DNA of 49,907 nucleotides from Fructobacillus ficulneus (GCF_001047075.2 NZ_DF967986.1:1-49907); one strand, 5' to 3'. Shown: positions 19,678-27,682, counted from the first letter of the stretch. Numbers and translations are program-made. The notes: generated from the sequence alone by a model not told the origin.

Positions 19678-20636
19678 TGGCTAAGCAGGGAAAAATAAAG
19701 GGGGCGAACCCTGAAAATAATACACCTGTCTTAGCTGATACAGATTTTTTAGGGCGAGCAGAAAGGGCTTACCCAGATAACTTTGGCCAATTTCAACAGG
19801 TGGTAGCCGAAGACCGGCTCTCACACTTATACCTAATTGGTGGACCGGGACAAGAAGAAAAGCTTGCTCTGGCACAAAGCTTAGCCTCTTTTGTTTTGGG
19901 ACGGGATTCGCTCACCAAGCAACGTATCGCGGCTTTTGATCACCCTGATTTTATTACGGTTCTAGCCGAGAAGCCTGGGGCAGCCATTAAAATCGCTCAA
20001 ATTCGGGCCCTTGTACCAGAATTGACGACTACTGCCCTGGAAGGTTCTAAAAAAATCTTCGTGATTGACCAGGTAGAAACACTGACAACAGCTGCAGCAA
20101 ATTCGCTCTTAAAATTTATTGAAGAGCCAGCAGGGCCTCAATTGATTCTGCTGTTGACTAATCGAGTAGCAGATGTCTTGCCGACGATTAAGTCTCGAGC
20201 CCAACTTGTGACCTTGCATGCCAGTGATGCAATTAATCAAAGTCATGTTGAGGCTCGACAAGAGTTTTTAAACCAGGCACAACCAATCGCTGTTAAATGG
20301 TTTGAAAAGGCTATGCGGGCTGACGTTTCCTTGATGGCCTACTTACAACAAGAGCTATTACCAATGGTTACAACCGGTGAACAAGAGGGCCAGGTTTTAG
20401 CCTGGCTACAGGCATTGGGACGGGATTTGACGCTTTATTCCTATGTGGATAAGAGTCAGCTTAATTTTCCGAATTTAGTTGGTTTTTACCAAAAAATGAA
20501 CCAAACATATACTGCAGACCAGCTTTTACAGGTTAGTGAATTGATCTTAGAGGCGGATAAATTGCGGACGGTTAATATTTCTTGGCAAAGTCGGCTAGAA
20601 AAATTAGGATTAGAAATGACGATGATTCTCGGATAG
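19677..20636 (+). CDS. holB: DNA polymerase III subunit delta'
   Basis: 319 residues, AAA+ clamp-loader subunit with a degenerate Walker A (IGGPGQEEKLALAQ), as expected for the non-ATPase delta' subunit, and the core VIDQVETLTTAAANSLLKFIEEP...KSRAQ. The protein has no cysteine at all, so the zinc-binding module of ordinary delta' is missing, as in DnaX here. It follows the c-di-AMP receptor. Bacillus yaaR, yaaT and yabA, normally nearby, are absent. Confidence 0.93.
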   Translation: MAKQGKIKGANPENNTPVLADTDFLGRAERAYPDNFGQFQQVVAEDRLSHLYLIGGPGQEEKLALAQSLASFVLGRDSLTKQRIAAFDHPDFITVLAEKPGAAIKIAQIRALVPELTTTALEGSKKIFVIDQVETLTTAAANSLLKFIEEPAGPQLILLLTNRVADVLPTIKSRAQLVTLHASDAINQSHVEARQEFLNQAQPIAVKWFEKAMRADVSLMAYLQQELLPMVTTGEQEGQVLAWLQALGRDLTLYSYVDKSQLNFPNLVGFYQKMNQTYTADQLLQVSELILEADKLRTVNISWQSRLEKLGLEMTMILG

Positions 20637-20642
20637 GTTTTT

Positions 20643-21551
20643 ATGCAAATACAAAAAAGTTTTTCACAACAAACGGTCGGGACCTTATTCCTGGTCGCGA
20701 CGCCAATTGGTAATTTACAAGATATGTCGAATCGGGCGGTCACAACTTTGTCAGAAGTTGATGTAATTGCGGCTGAAGATACTCGGCACACGCAATTACT
20801 ACTTAATCATTTTGATATTCACACCAAAAAAACTGCCTTACATGAACATAACTGGCAGGAGAAAGCACCATTATTGGTCCAAGATTTATTAGCAGGCCAG
20901 TCAATTGCTCAGGTATCAGACGCGGGTTTGCCCTCAATCTCTGACCCTGGGAAGGAACTAGTGGCTCAAGCAATTGCTGCTGGAATCCCGGTGGTTCCTA
21001 TTCCAGGTGCTTCAGCCGGGATTACGGCCTTGATTGCCTCTGGATTAGTACCACAACCATTTTATTTCCATGGCTTTTTGCCAAGAAAAAAGACGGAGCA
21101 AATCCAAGAAATTCAGACTCTGGCTGTGCGGCCAGAGACGTTGATTTTTTATGAAGCCCCCCACCGATTGAAAGCAACGATTGCTAACTTCTTGGAGGTT
21201 TGCGGACCAGACCGTCAGCTGGTTTTAGCCCGGGAATTAACCAAGCGTTACGAAGAGTTTTTACGGGGAACGACGGCGGAACTGTTGGCCTGGTTTGAAG
21301 AAAATCAAGCCCGTGGCGAGTTTGTGCTGATGGTTTCGGGAGCAAGTCCCGCTGACCAAAAGCTAATTACGGCCGGGGATGCTGACCAGGAAACGGATAC
21401 GAGTGACTTGCCGGTTGCGCAAGCAGTGCAAGCCTTAGTTGAGAGTGGTCAAAAGCCTAATCAAGCGATTAAGCAAGTTGCTAAGGACCGGGAAATGAAC
21501 CGCCAAGAAGTTTACAAAATTTACCATCAAATCGAGGAAGACCATGGCTGA
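20643..21551 (+). CDS. rsmI: 16S rRNA (cytidine1402-2'-O)-methyltransferase
   Basis: 302 residues, tetrapyrrole-methylase-like fold. Signature segments: LFLVATPIGNLQDMSNRAV, AAEDTRHTQLLLNHF, SDAGLPSISDPGKELV, PIPGASAGITALIASGL. It 2'-O-methylates C1402 in the decoding centre. ATG six bases after holB, and it overlaps the thioesterase by eight bases. Last conserved member of this operon order. Confidence 0.96.
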   Translation: MQIQKSFSQQTVGTLFLVATPIGNLQDMSNRAVTTLSEVDVIAAEDTRHTQLLLNHFDIHTKKTALHEHNWQEKAPLLVQDLLAGQSIAQVSDAGLPSISDPGKELVAQAIAAGIPVVPIPGASAGITALIASGLVPQPFYFHGFLPRKKTEQIQEIQTLAVRPETLIFYEAPHRLKATIANFLEVCGPDRQLVLARELTKRYEEFLRGTTAELLAWFEENQARGEFVLMVSGASPADQKLITAGDADQETDTSDLPVAQAVQALVESGQKPNQAIKQVAKDREMNRQEVYKIYHQIEEDHG

Positions 21552-22302
21552 TATCTTTTCAATTAACCGACCCGTTGAATACTACCAAGTTGATTTAACG
21601 CGGAAGTTGTCATTACCAATGGTCTTGAACTTAGCAATCTTGTGCTCCCGGCTTCAAGGTGAGCACCTTAAGATTGGCTACCGTGAGACCGACCGCCGTG
21701 GATTAGGTTGGGTTATTTTACAATACGACCTGAAAATTAACCGCCGTCCTAGCCTAGGGGAAACCATTACGATTGAAACTAAGGCTGGTGAGTGGTCCTC
21801 TTTCTTTGCCATGCGTGGCTTCTTAATTAAGGATGAGGCAGGTGAAGTCATCATTGATATTGATTCACTCTGGGCCTTGATTGACTTGGAGACCCGGCGA
21901 ATGCAAAAGCTGCCCGAAGACCTAGTTGTCCCTTACGGAGGTGACGAAGTTCGCCGCTTATCAAAAATGGTTAAAATTGATAAAATCAAAGATGATGAAG
22001 TCGAAATGACACGTCCATACCAAGTCCGCTTCTTGGACATTGACGGCAACCGTCATGTTAATAATTCGAAGTATTTGGAGTGGATGCTGGATGTTTTGCC
22101 ATTGGACTTTGTTAAAGACCATGAGGCGACAGCGGTGACGATTCGTTATGAAAATGAAGTCCATTATGGCCACCGGGTTGAGTCGCAGGCGATTTTAGCC
22201 GATAATGTGTCTAGACATCGAGTTCAAAAAGAAGATGGCATTGCCGCTGAGGCAATGATTACATGGGATTCAGTCCCCAATCAAATTAGTGAGGATAAAT
22301 AA
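21544..22302 (+). CDS. Acyl-ACP thioesterase, FatA-like
   Basis: 252 residues with two hotdog repeats, as in PF01643 proteins. The first half holds YRETDRRGLGWVILQYDLKI and the second the catalytic-region signature DIDGNRHVNNSKYLEW. It would release fatty acids from acyl-carrier protein in the cytoplasm. It overlaps rsmI by eight bases and its stop is directly followed by the galE ATG, so it is probably the tail of the replication/rsmI operon. Confidence 0.87.
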   Translation: MADIFSINRPVEYYQVDLTRKLSLPMVLNLAILCSRLQGEHLKIGYRETDRRGLGWVILQYDLKINRRPSLGETITIETKAGEWSSFFAMRGFLIKDEAGEVIIDIDSLWALIDLETRRMQKLPEDLVVPYGGDEVRRLSKMVKIDKIKDDEVEMTRPYQVRFLDIDGNRHVNNSKYLEWMLDVLPLDFVKDHEATAVTIRYENEVHYGHRVESQAILADNVSRHRVQKEDGIAAEAMITWDSVPNQISEDK

Positions 22303-23298
22303 ATGTCTGTATTAGTATTAGGTGGAGCCGGGTATATCGGTTCACACATGGTTCGTCGTTTGCTTGACCAAGGACAAGATGTAGTTGTCGTTGATAACTT
22401 GGTTAAAGGACATCGTGGTGCCTTAGCACCGGAAGCTAAGTTCTACGAAGTTGACATCCGTGATAAGGAAGCTTTGTCAGCGGTCTTTGAAAAAGAAAAC
22501 ATCGAATCCGTTGTTCATTTTGCCGCTTTTTCAATCGTGCCTGAATCAGTTGCTGAACCATTGATGTACTTCGATAACAATACTGCCGGAATGGTCACTT
22601 TGTTGGAAGTCATGAAGGAACACGATGTGAAGAAGATTGTCTTCTCATCAACGGCCGCTACTTATGGTAACCCCGTTAACATTCCAATCAAGGAAACTGA
22701 CCCACAAAATCCAATCAACCCCTATGGGGAATCAAAGTTGATGATGGAAAAGATGATGGCTTGGGCTGATTCAGCCTACGGTATCAAATGGGTGGCCTTG
22801 CGTTACTTCAACGTCGCTGGTGCCTTGGAAGATGGATCAATCGGTGAAGACCATGGCCCTGAAACCCACCTAGTACCAATCATCTTGCAGGCAGCTGCAG
22901 GACAACGTGACTACATCGAAATGTTTGGAGACGACTATAACACTCCTGATGGCTTTAACGTCCGCGATTACGTCCACGTCGTTGATTTGGCCGATGCTCA
23001 TATCCTAGCCCTGGACTACTTAGGTCAGGGTAAGGATTCAGCTCAATTTAACTTGGGTTCTGCGACAGGATTCTCTGTTAAGGAAATGGTGGAAGCAGCT
23101 CGCGAAGCCACTGGTGTTAATATTGAAGCCAAGGTTGGCCCTCGTCGTGCCGGAGATCCTGATATCCTAGTTGCCGATTCAACAAAGGCTCGTGAAGTCC
23201 TTGGTTGGCAACCAAAGTACGACAATGTTCAAGACATTATTAAGACAGCTTGGAATTGGAAAGAACTCCATCCAAATGGTTATGATGACCGTAAGTAA
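22303..23298 (+). CDS. galE: UDP-glucose 4-epimerase
   Basis: 331 residues, short-chain dehydrogenase fold. NAD-binding GGAGYIGS (6-13), catalytic YxxxK (Y141, K145 in YGESK), plus the sugar-nucleotide region [12 protein letters not shown] and the late [14 protein letters not shown]. It interconverts UDP-glucose and UDP-galactose for envelope polysaccharide or galactose use. No galK/galT nearby. It is followed at once by a terminator. Codon use is highly biased, like the ribosomal genes, which suggests strong expression. Confidence 0.95.
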   Translation: MSVLVLGGAGYIGSHMVRRLLDQGQDVVVVDNLVKGHRGALAPEAKFYEVDIRDKEALSAVFEKENIESVVHFAAFSIVPESVAEPLMYFDNNTAGMVTLLEVMKEHDVKKIVFSSTAATYGNPVNIPIKETDPQNPINPYGESKLMMEKMMAWADSAYGIKWVALRYFNVAGALEDGSIGEDHGPETHLVPIILQAAAGQRDYIEMFGDDYNTPDGFNVRDYVHVVDLADAHILALDYLGQGKDSAQFNLGSATGFSVKEMVEAAREATGVNIEAKVGPRRAGDPDILVADSTKAREVLGWQPKYDNVQDIIKTAWNWKELHPNGYDDRK

Positions 23299-23302
23299 AA
23301 TT

Positions 23303-23327
23303 AAAAGCCCAATTGGGCTTTTTTTTA
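23303..23327 (+). terminator. galE terminator
   Basis: AAAAGCCC-AATT-GGGCTTTT continued by T, five bases after the galE stop. Confidence 0.92.
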
Positions 23328-23367
23328 TTCCATTTCGCAATAAAAAACATTAAAATGAAAGAAAGAG

Positions 23368-23396
23368 TTGAAGATTTACCTGTAAACGCTTACAAT
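23368..23396 (+). promoter_or_regulatory. Fructokinase promoter with cre-like operator
   Basis: TTGAAG (23368-23373), 17-base spacer, TACAAT (23391-23396). The spacer carries TGTAAACGCTTACA (23381-23394), a full match to the cre consensus TGWAANCGNTNWCA, which also suits other LacI-family repressors. A site between -35 and -10 predicts repression. Confidence 0.75.
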
Positions 23397-23462
23397 ATAG
23401 ATAAAGAACCTCACATTTTTAAAAAATTTAAGGTTCAAACAAAAGCGGAAAGGGAGTTAAAT

Positions 23463-24341
23463 ATGGCACTATTAGGAGCAATCGAAGGCGGCGGCACAAA
23501 GTTTGTTGTTGCTGTCTGTGATGAAGACATGAAGATTGTTGACCGGCAGTCAATTCCGACCGAAGATGGTCAGAAAACAATGGATGCGGTGATTGCCTAT
23601 TTTGACCAATACGAAGACATCAAGGCGATTGGAATCGCGATGTTTGGACCAATTGATATTAACCCCGAATCAAGGACCTATGGTCGAGTTTTGGATACAC
23701 CAAAACGTGGTTGGTCAGGTTACGATGTTTTAGGACGGATGAAGGCCTGGCGAGACTTGCCTTACTTCTGGACGACAGACGTCAATGGTGCTGCTTGGGC
23801 GGAATATAAGACCGGTGCCATTGAACCAGATCATTCGCTTGTCTACTTAACTGTTGGGACCGGTGTTGGAGCAGGAATCATTAACCGTGGTGAATTGCTT
23901 TCCGGTTATGGTCATCCCGAAGCAGGTCATCTGATGATGCAAAAGCACCCTAAAGATACTTACAAGGGTCACTGCCCATTCCACCAAGACCGTTGTTTGG
24001 AGGGACTGGCTGCAGGGCCAGCAATGGCTGAACGTTGGGGAAAGACTGCCAAGGATTTGTCAGATGATGATATTGCTTGGGAAATCGAAGCAGATTACCT
24101 TGCTCAGGCTGCTGTTGATTTCACGGTTACGCTTCGACCAGATAAGATTATTTTTGGTGGTGGGGTGCCTCACCGTGAAATCCTGTTGCCATTAGTACGT
24201 AAGGCATTTTCTGAAAAATTTAGTAATTACCTAGCAACACCTGATTTAGATGATTACATTGTGCCTGTGTCAACTGGGGATAATGCTGGAATTCTTGGTT
24301 GCTTCTACCTGGCGCAAAGCAAATTAGAAAAAATTAGCTAA
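23463..24341 (+). CDS. scrK: Fructokinase, ROK family
   Basis: 292 residues. N-terminal phosphate loop GAIEGGGTKF, ROK motif AGHLMM plus the zinc-binding cluster HPEAGH...CPFHQDRCLEG (His and Cys ligands around residues 155-180), and LVYLTVGTGVGAGII. It phosphorylates fructose in the cytoplasm. I start at ATG 23463 with AAGGGAG upstream; longer upstream frames would read through the promoter. Monogenic, behind a cre-like operator, so carbon-controlled. The name scrK is by family resemblance; no sucrose genes lie beside it. Confidence 0.9.
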   Translation: MALLGAIEGGGTKFVVAVCDEDMKIVDRQSIPTEDGQKTMDAVIAYFDQYEDIKAIGIAMFGPIDINPESRTYGRVLDTPKRGWSGYDVLGRMKAWRDLPYFWTTDVNGAAWAEYKTGAIEPDHSLVYLTVGTGVGAGIINRGELLSGYGHPEAGHLMMQKHPKDTYKGHCPFHQDRCLEGLAAGPAMAERWGKTAKDLSDDDIAWEIEADYLAQAAVDFTVTLRPDKIIFGGGVPHREILLPLVRKAFSEKFSNYLATPDLDDYIVPVSTGDNAGILGCFYLAQSKLEKIS

Positions 24342-24356
24342 TTTTGCGTAAAAAGC

Positions 24357-24385
24357 TTGCTGACAAGCCATATTCATGGTATGAT
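24357..24385 (+). promoter_or_regulatory. tRNA-Lys promoter
   Basis: TTGCTG, 17-base spacer, TATGAT (24380-24385), 24 bases before the tRNA. Confidence 0.6.
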
Positions 24386-24409
24386 ATCTTTTGTTGTGAA
24401 AGACATCAT

Positions 24410-24482
24410 GGTTAGCTAGCTCAGTTGGTAGAGCAACGGACTCTTAATCCGTGGGTCCAGGGTTCGAGCCCCTGGCTGACCA
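24410..24482 (+). tRNA. tRNA-Lys (CUU)
   Basis: Full cloverleaf: acceptor GGTTAGC with GCTGACC (one G-T pair), D arm GCTCAGTTGGTAGAGC, anticodon stem ACGGA/TCCGT around loop CTCTTAA (anticodon CTT, 24443-24445), T arm CCAGGGTTCGAGCCCCTGG. No CCA is encoded. Confidence 0.95.
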
Positions 24483-24490
24483 TCATAATG

Positions 24491-24519
24491 AAAAAGTCAG
24501 GGAAACCTGGCTTTTTTTG
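24491..24519 (+). terminator. tRNA-Lys terminator
   Basis: AGTCAGG-GAAA-CCTGGCT then seven T, starting 10 bases after the tRNA. Confidence 0.88.
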
Positions 24520-24548
24520 TACACAAAATTTAGAAAGAGAAGCTTGTC

Positions 24549-25298
24549 ATGAAAAAATCATATCTTATCATTGGATTAGCGGCCTTGCTTGCAATCGGTC
24601 TTGCAGCTACTGTCTGGGCCGTCACTAGCCACCCATCGTCAACTAGTTCTAAGAACTCGAAACAGTCAAAATCGAGTAAGCAAGGCTTGCCAGCCGGTGT
24701 TAAAACGACTGACTGGGACTTAGTGTTAGTTAATAAACAACATTCGAGAAGTTCTGAAATGTCTTTTGAACAAGGGCATGTTGGCGATAAGGCGGTTAAT
24801 GCCAAGATACAGCAAGCCGTTGTTGATTTTATGAATGGGGCCCAACAAGCGGGCTATGCAACAACCTTAGTTTCGGGATATCGATCAATCGAATATCAAA
24901 AAGAGGTCTTTGCCAATGTCCTAGCAAGCAATAAGGCGAAGGGGATGTCTGATGAGGCAGCAGAGAAGGCAACCAAAGCAGTTGTTCAAACACCTGGTTC
25001 ATCAGAACACCAAACAGGGCTAGCAATCGATTTGGCTGGTAATGATGCCCTTGCTAAGTATCCAGGATTAGATGGGGCGATGGACCAGTTTGCCTCGCAG
25101 CAATGGCTGATCAAGCACGCACCAGAATACGGATTTATCTTGCGGTATGGGTCGACTAAAGAGGACCGCCGTGAAACAGGGATTGCTTATGAATCTTGGC
25201 ATTTCCGGTACGTGGGTGTGAAAAATGCTGAATATATCACTAAGCATCATTTGACATTGGAAGCCTATTTAGCTCAAGTAAAAAAGCAAAATAGTTGA
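24549..25298 (+). CDS. VanY-like D-Ala-D-Ala carboxypeptidase (M15B), membrane-anchored
   Basis: 249 residues. An N-terminal hydrophobic segment (6-26) without a lipobox cysteine anchors or exports the protein, followed by a Ser/Lys linker. The peptidase domain has the zinc/catalytic motif SEHQTGLAIDLAG (H154, D161) and the late ESWHFRYV (E215, H218). It trims the terminal D-Ala of cell-wall peptides outside the cell. In this context it is a wall-remodelling enzyme, not vancomycin resistance: no vanRS/HAX genes are present. ATG with GAAAGAGAAG upstream. Confidence 0.88.
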   Translation: MKKSYLIIGLAALLAIGLAATVWAVTSHPSSTSSKNSKQSKSSKQGLPAGVKTTDWDLVLVNKQHSRSSEMSFEQGHVGDKAVNAKIQQAVVDFMNGAQQAGYATTLVSGYRSIEYQKEVFANVLASNKAKGMSDEAAEKATKAVVQTPGSSEHQTGLAIDLAGNDALAKYPGLDGAMDQFASQQWLIKHAPEYGFILRYGSTKEDRRETGIAYESWHFRYVGVKNAEYITKHHLTLEAYLAQVKKQNS

Positions 25299-25309
25299 TT
25301 TATTGGTAG

Positions 25310-25339
25310 AGAGCCTTTGTTTATAATTGGCTCTTTTTT
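25310..25339 (+). terminator. Terminator after the VanY-like gene
   Basis: AGAGCC pairs with GGCTCT across a 13-base loop, then six T. Confidence 0.75.
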
Positions 25340-25586
25340 ATTGCTTTTAATTTGTAAGAAAATAAATAAAGATAGCAACTATACCAATTTTGGAATGGGT
25401 GTTCGCTTGTCATTGAGGAGGATGTGTGGACGACCGTTGAATGCCGAAAAGTATTCGGATATTTTGAATTGAAAGTGCGATTGTAACAGATAAATGAGAT
25501 AATAGAAGCGAAACAAAAAGTAAAAACCGAATATTTATTTAGAATAGAAGCGAACAAATGTGCTCGGTGCAACCACAACAGTAGAT

Positions 25587-25755
25587 TGGGGATAAAGGGG
25601 GATAAAAAAGATAAAATCCGCTCGGAATGGGCTTTGTAGGAATGGAAAAGTTATCCCCGTCAACTGTGGATAAGTGGTGCTTTTGGGGATAACTTCGATA
25701 GAAGACACTGTTATTAGTGATATATTGATAAAGTAATAAGTATATTTGTGGATAA
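25587..25755. promoter_or_regulatory. Cluster of DnaA boxes
   Basis: The gene-free stretch 25,340-25,823 is AT-rich. It contains two perfect DnaA boxes, TGTGGATAA at 25665-25673 and 25747-25755. Two more have one mismatch (TGGGGATAA at 25587 and 25684) and two have two mismatches (25597, and 25651 on the other strand). Five of the six point the same way. No dnaA, dnaN or rpmH is nearby and flanking genes do not switch strand, so I read it as a DnaA-binding cluster and not as the chromosome origin. Confidence 0.65.
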
Positions 25756-25823
25756 ATACGGGTATAAAAACTAAAATTGGGGAGAAGTTCTTGGTTTAGA
25801 CCAAAAACATAAGAGAAATTTAA

Positions 25824-26303
25824 ATGAAAATTAAAGTCATTACTGTTGGAAAATTGAAGGAAGATTATTTAAAAAAAGGCATTGCGGAATATTGTAAAAG
25901 ACTGAATCGTTTTGGCACAGTTGAGATGATTGAAGTGCCAGACGAAAAAACGCCAGAAAAGGCGTCACAAGCGGAAAATCAACAGATCATGGCTAAAGAA
26001 GCTGACCGCATACAAGGTAAAATTGGTGACCGTGATTTTGTTGTAGTTCTGGCCATTGAAGGAAAGCAGCTTCCATCTGAAAAACTGGCAGATAAATTAG
26101 AAAGTGCAAAAAATTCTGGTCACGGAACGCTTACTTTTATTATCGGTGGGTCATTGGGACTTGATCCGGTGATTAAAAAACGAGCAAATATGCTCTTGTC
26201 GTTCGGCTTACTAACGTTACCGCACCAATTGATGCGGTTGGTCTTAGTAGAACAAATTTACCGGGCAATGATGATTTCGGCTGGTTCGACTTACCATAAA
26301 TAA
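25824..26303 (+). CDS. rlmH: 23S rRNA (pseudouridine1915-N3)-methyltransferase RlmH
   Basis: 159 residues, the full family length. SPOUT fold with [37 protein letters not shown] and the invariant [17 protein letters not shown]...STYHK C-terminus. It methylates pseudouridine 1915 in helix 69 of 23S rRNA. The ATG has only a weak ribosome site. A bidirectional terminator separates it from the convergent nnrE. Confidence 0.97.
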   Translation: MKIKVITVGKLKEDYLKKGIAEYCKRLNRFGTVEMIEVPDEKTPEKASQAENQQIMAKEADRIQGKIGDRDFVVVLAIEGKQLPSEKLADKLESAKNSGHGTLTFIIGGSLGLDPVIKKRANMLLSFGLLTLPHQLMRLVLVEQIYRAMMISAGSTYHK

Positions 26304-26304
26304 A

Positions 26305-26331
26305 AAGTGACCTAGCCTAGCTAGGTCACTT
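26305..26331. terminator. Bidirectional terminator between rlmH and nnrE
   Basis: Perfect 12-bp stem AAGTGACCTAGC / GCTAGGTCACTT with a three-base loop, flanked by A on the left and T/A on the right, placed between convergent genes. Confidence 0.8.
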
Positions 26332-26339
26332 AAATAATG

Positions 26340-26990
26340 TTAATTATTGGTTGAGAATTTAAAATCGTTAGGGACAACGATACCGATATCTTTTACAAGA
26401 ACTTGTCCCGCCATTTTTTTACCTTGGCCCTTAAAGAGCCCTGCCTTGCCAAAGGCAAAGCAGATGGTCGTTTTAGCCTTTAAGGCCGCTCCCATTACTT
26501 GTCCGGAAGTACCATCAACACCGGTTGGTACATCTAAGGCAACGACGGTGCTTTCGATATGGTTAGCAGCTTTAACCATTTTTTGGAGACCATCTGGTAG
26601 GTCATGGTTCAGACCGGTACCGAAGATGGCATCAATAATCAATGAAGCCTGCTTAAAATCAGATTTTTCTGACCGAGGAACCCCGCAAGCTTGAGCAATT
26701 TTAAGCTGTCGCTTAACCGTGTCCTTGGCTTTATTAACATTACCAACAAATTGTAAAGTAACAGGAATATTTAATTGGTGAAGGAGGCGGGCTAGGGCAA
26801 TGCCGTCAGCTCCGTTATTACCAAGTCCAACCAAGACCAAGACATTGGAAAGGTCATAGTTGCCAGCTCCAAGGACTTCTAAACTAGCTAAGGCTGCTCG
26901 TTCAATCAAGACGTCCACAGAGAGGCCGACTTCAGTGATGGTGTGCTGGTCAAGGGTTTGCATTTCATCTGTTGTCACGAGTTGTTTCAT
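26340..26990 (-). CDS. nnrE: NAD(P)H-hydrate epimerase
   Basis: 216 residues, YjeF N-terminal domain only; there is no ADP-dependent dehydratase domain fused. Motifs: LIERAALASLEVL, VLVGLGNNGADGIALARLL (cofactor-binding), LIIDAIFGTGLNHDLP and VVALDVPTGVDGTSG. It epimerises damaged NAD(P)H hydrates for repair. I start at the ATG at 26990, with AAGGTGAATTCA in front; a longer frame from 27029 adds 13 non-homologous residues. Confidence 0.92.
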   Translation of the reverse strand: MKQLVTTDEMQTLDQHTITEVGLSVDVLIERAALASLEVLGAGNYDLSNVLVLVGLGNNGADGIALARLLHQLNIPVTLQFVGNVNKAKDTVKRQLKIAQACGVPRSEKSDFKQASLIIDAIFGTGLNHDLPDGLQKMVKAANHIESTVVALDVPTGVDGTSGQVMGAALKAKTTICFAFGKAGLFKGQGKKMAGQVLVKDIGIVVPNDFKFSTNN

Positions 26991-27031
26991 TGAATTCACC
27001 TTAGTATAATAGATATAGTTTAGTCGCAAAT

Positions 27032-27055
27032 AGTTGTACTACAACTCATTATAAT
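27032..27055. promoter_or_regulatory. Inverted repeat and -10 between nnrE and the next gene
   Basis: AGTTGT-ACT-ACAACT (27032-27046) is a perfect inverted repeat, followed by TATAAT at 27050-27055 for the plus-strand gene. It lies between divergent genes and may be an operator for one or both. The -35 is not convincing. Confidence 0.4.
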
Positions 27056-27093
27056 ATATAAGAAGAAAAAAGAATAATTAGGAGGCAATAAAT

Positions 27094-27423
27094 ATGGATA
27101 ACATGGAAGTAGCGGATGACTACCAAGAGGTCAAAGACCAGGTCGCCATTTTAAATGCTCGTGGCGAGGCAGTCACTGAAGACCAGGTCGTTGAAAGAAC
27201 CTTACGCCGTGGTTTGGAACAAATCATGGAGTACCGGATGGATAACACTTACTATAGTGTTAAATGGAACGACCAAAAAGAACTGGACATTTATGATATG
27301 TACAGCGACTTAGTTGGTACAATCAAGCCAAAGGGTGAAAACTTTGTTGATGATTTTAAAAAGAATGACCAGGGTGTTTGGGATTATTTCAACGACGAAT
27401 TGAAAACTTTAATTACTCGATAG
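27094..27423 (+). CDS. Conserved-looking hypothetical protein
   Basis: 109 residues, acidic and soluble, with no membrane segment. It is rich in Asp/Glu and aromatic residues (EYRMDNTYYSVKWNDQKELDIYDMYSDL). A strong AGGAGG ribosome site nine bases before ATG and a TATAAT upstream support expression. I do not recognise the family. It lies just before the tRNA-Ser that hosts the element and is divergent from nnrE. Confidence 0.7.
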   Translation: MDNMEVADDYQEVKDQVAILNARGEAVTEDQVVERTLRRGLEQIMEYRMDNTYYSVKWNDQKELDIYDMYSDLVGTIKPKGENFVDDFKKNDQGVWDYFNDELKTLITR

Positions 27424-27435
27424 TATTCTAAACGC

Positions 27436-27464
27436 TTGCCGTTAAGGTAATAATCTGTTATGAT
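27436..27464 (+). promoter_or_regulatory. tRNA-Ser promoter
   Basis: TTGCCG (27436-27441), 17-base spacer, TATGAT (27459-27464), 12 bases before the tRNA. Confidence 0.65.
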
Positions 27465-27476
27465 ATTATCTGTTAT

Positions 27477-27564
27477 GGAGAAGTACTCAAGAGGCTGAAG
27501 AGGCGCCCTTGCTAAGGGTGTAGACGTGTTAAAGCGTGCGAGGGTTCGAATCCCTTCTTCTCCA
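27477..27564 (+). tRNA. tRNA-Ser (GCU), integration target
   Basis: Class II tRNA with a long variable arm. Acceptor GGAGAAG/CTTCTCC, anticodon stem CGCCC/GGGTG around TTGCTAA (GCT), variable arm GACGTGTTAAAGCGTGC, T arm GAGGGTTCGAATCCCTT. No CCA is encoded, and the base after the acceptor is A, whereas tRNA-Ser usually has G. The last 13-14 bases lie in the 15-bp repeat bounding the mobile element, so the 3' end was rebuilt by integration. Confidence 0.93.
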
Positions 27565-27565
27565 T
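27551..27565 (+). repeat. Left attachment site (attL core)
   Basis: TCCCTTCTTCTCCAT, identical to 36814-36828, covering the 3' end of tRNA-Ser. Flanking bases differ on both sides, so the core is exactly 15 bp. Confidence 0.85.
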
Positions 27566-27573
27566 TTTGCTTA

Positions 27574-27660
27574 TCAGGAGCAGTCAAGAGGGGTCACAAA
27601 ACCCAGTCTTAAGCGATTTTGATTTTTTGAGTCATCAAGAGAAGTCAAGAGAAATCAAGC
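27574..27660 (+). repeat. Two left-end triplets of TCAAGAG-type repeats, 10-bp period
   Basis: First triplet: TCAGGAG 27574, TCAAGAG 27584, TCAC 27594. Second: TCAAGAG 27635, TCAAGAG 27645, TCAAGC 27655. Every step is exactly 10 bp. The same triplet occurs twice at 35.2-35.6 kb before the integrase. Stacking on one helix face suggests a cooperatively bound protein such as an excisionase. Confidence 0.7.
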
Positions 27661-27662
27661 AA

Positions 27663-27682
27663 AAGTACAGAAAAAGGTACAG
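27663..27682 (+). repeat. Paired GTACAG site near attL (candidate integrase arm site)
   Basis: GTACAG at 27665 and 27677, 12 bp apart. The same pair is at 36756/36768, next to attR. A degenerate version (GTGCAG, 27755) lies further in. The remaining element-left sequence to 27877 holds a hairpin with a T run (27710-27732) and no gene. Confidence 0.5.

Noticed and set aside
24549-25298. Vancomycin-resistance gene
   Set aside because: The protein is VanY-like in family, but no vanHAX or vanRS genes are nearby; a housekeeping wall carboxypeptidase is more likely.
25321-25578. 85-codon frame on the minus strand
   Set aside because: No ribosome site, low-complexity translation, and it begins in the DnaA-box region; probably chance.
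25340-25823. Chromosomal replication origin
   Set aside because: DnaA boxes are present, but dnaA, dnaN and rpmH are not adjacent and the genes on both sides run the same way. I keep it as a DnaA-binding cluster only.
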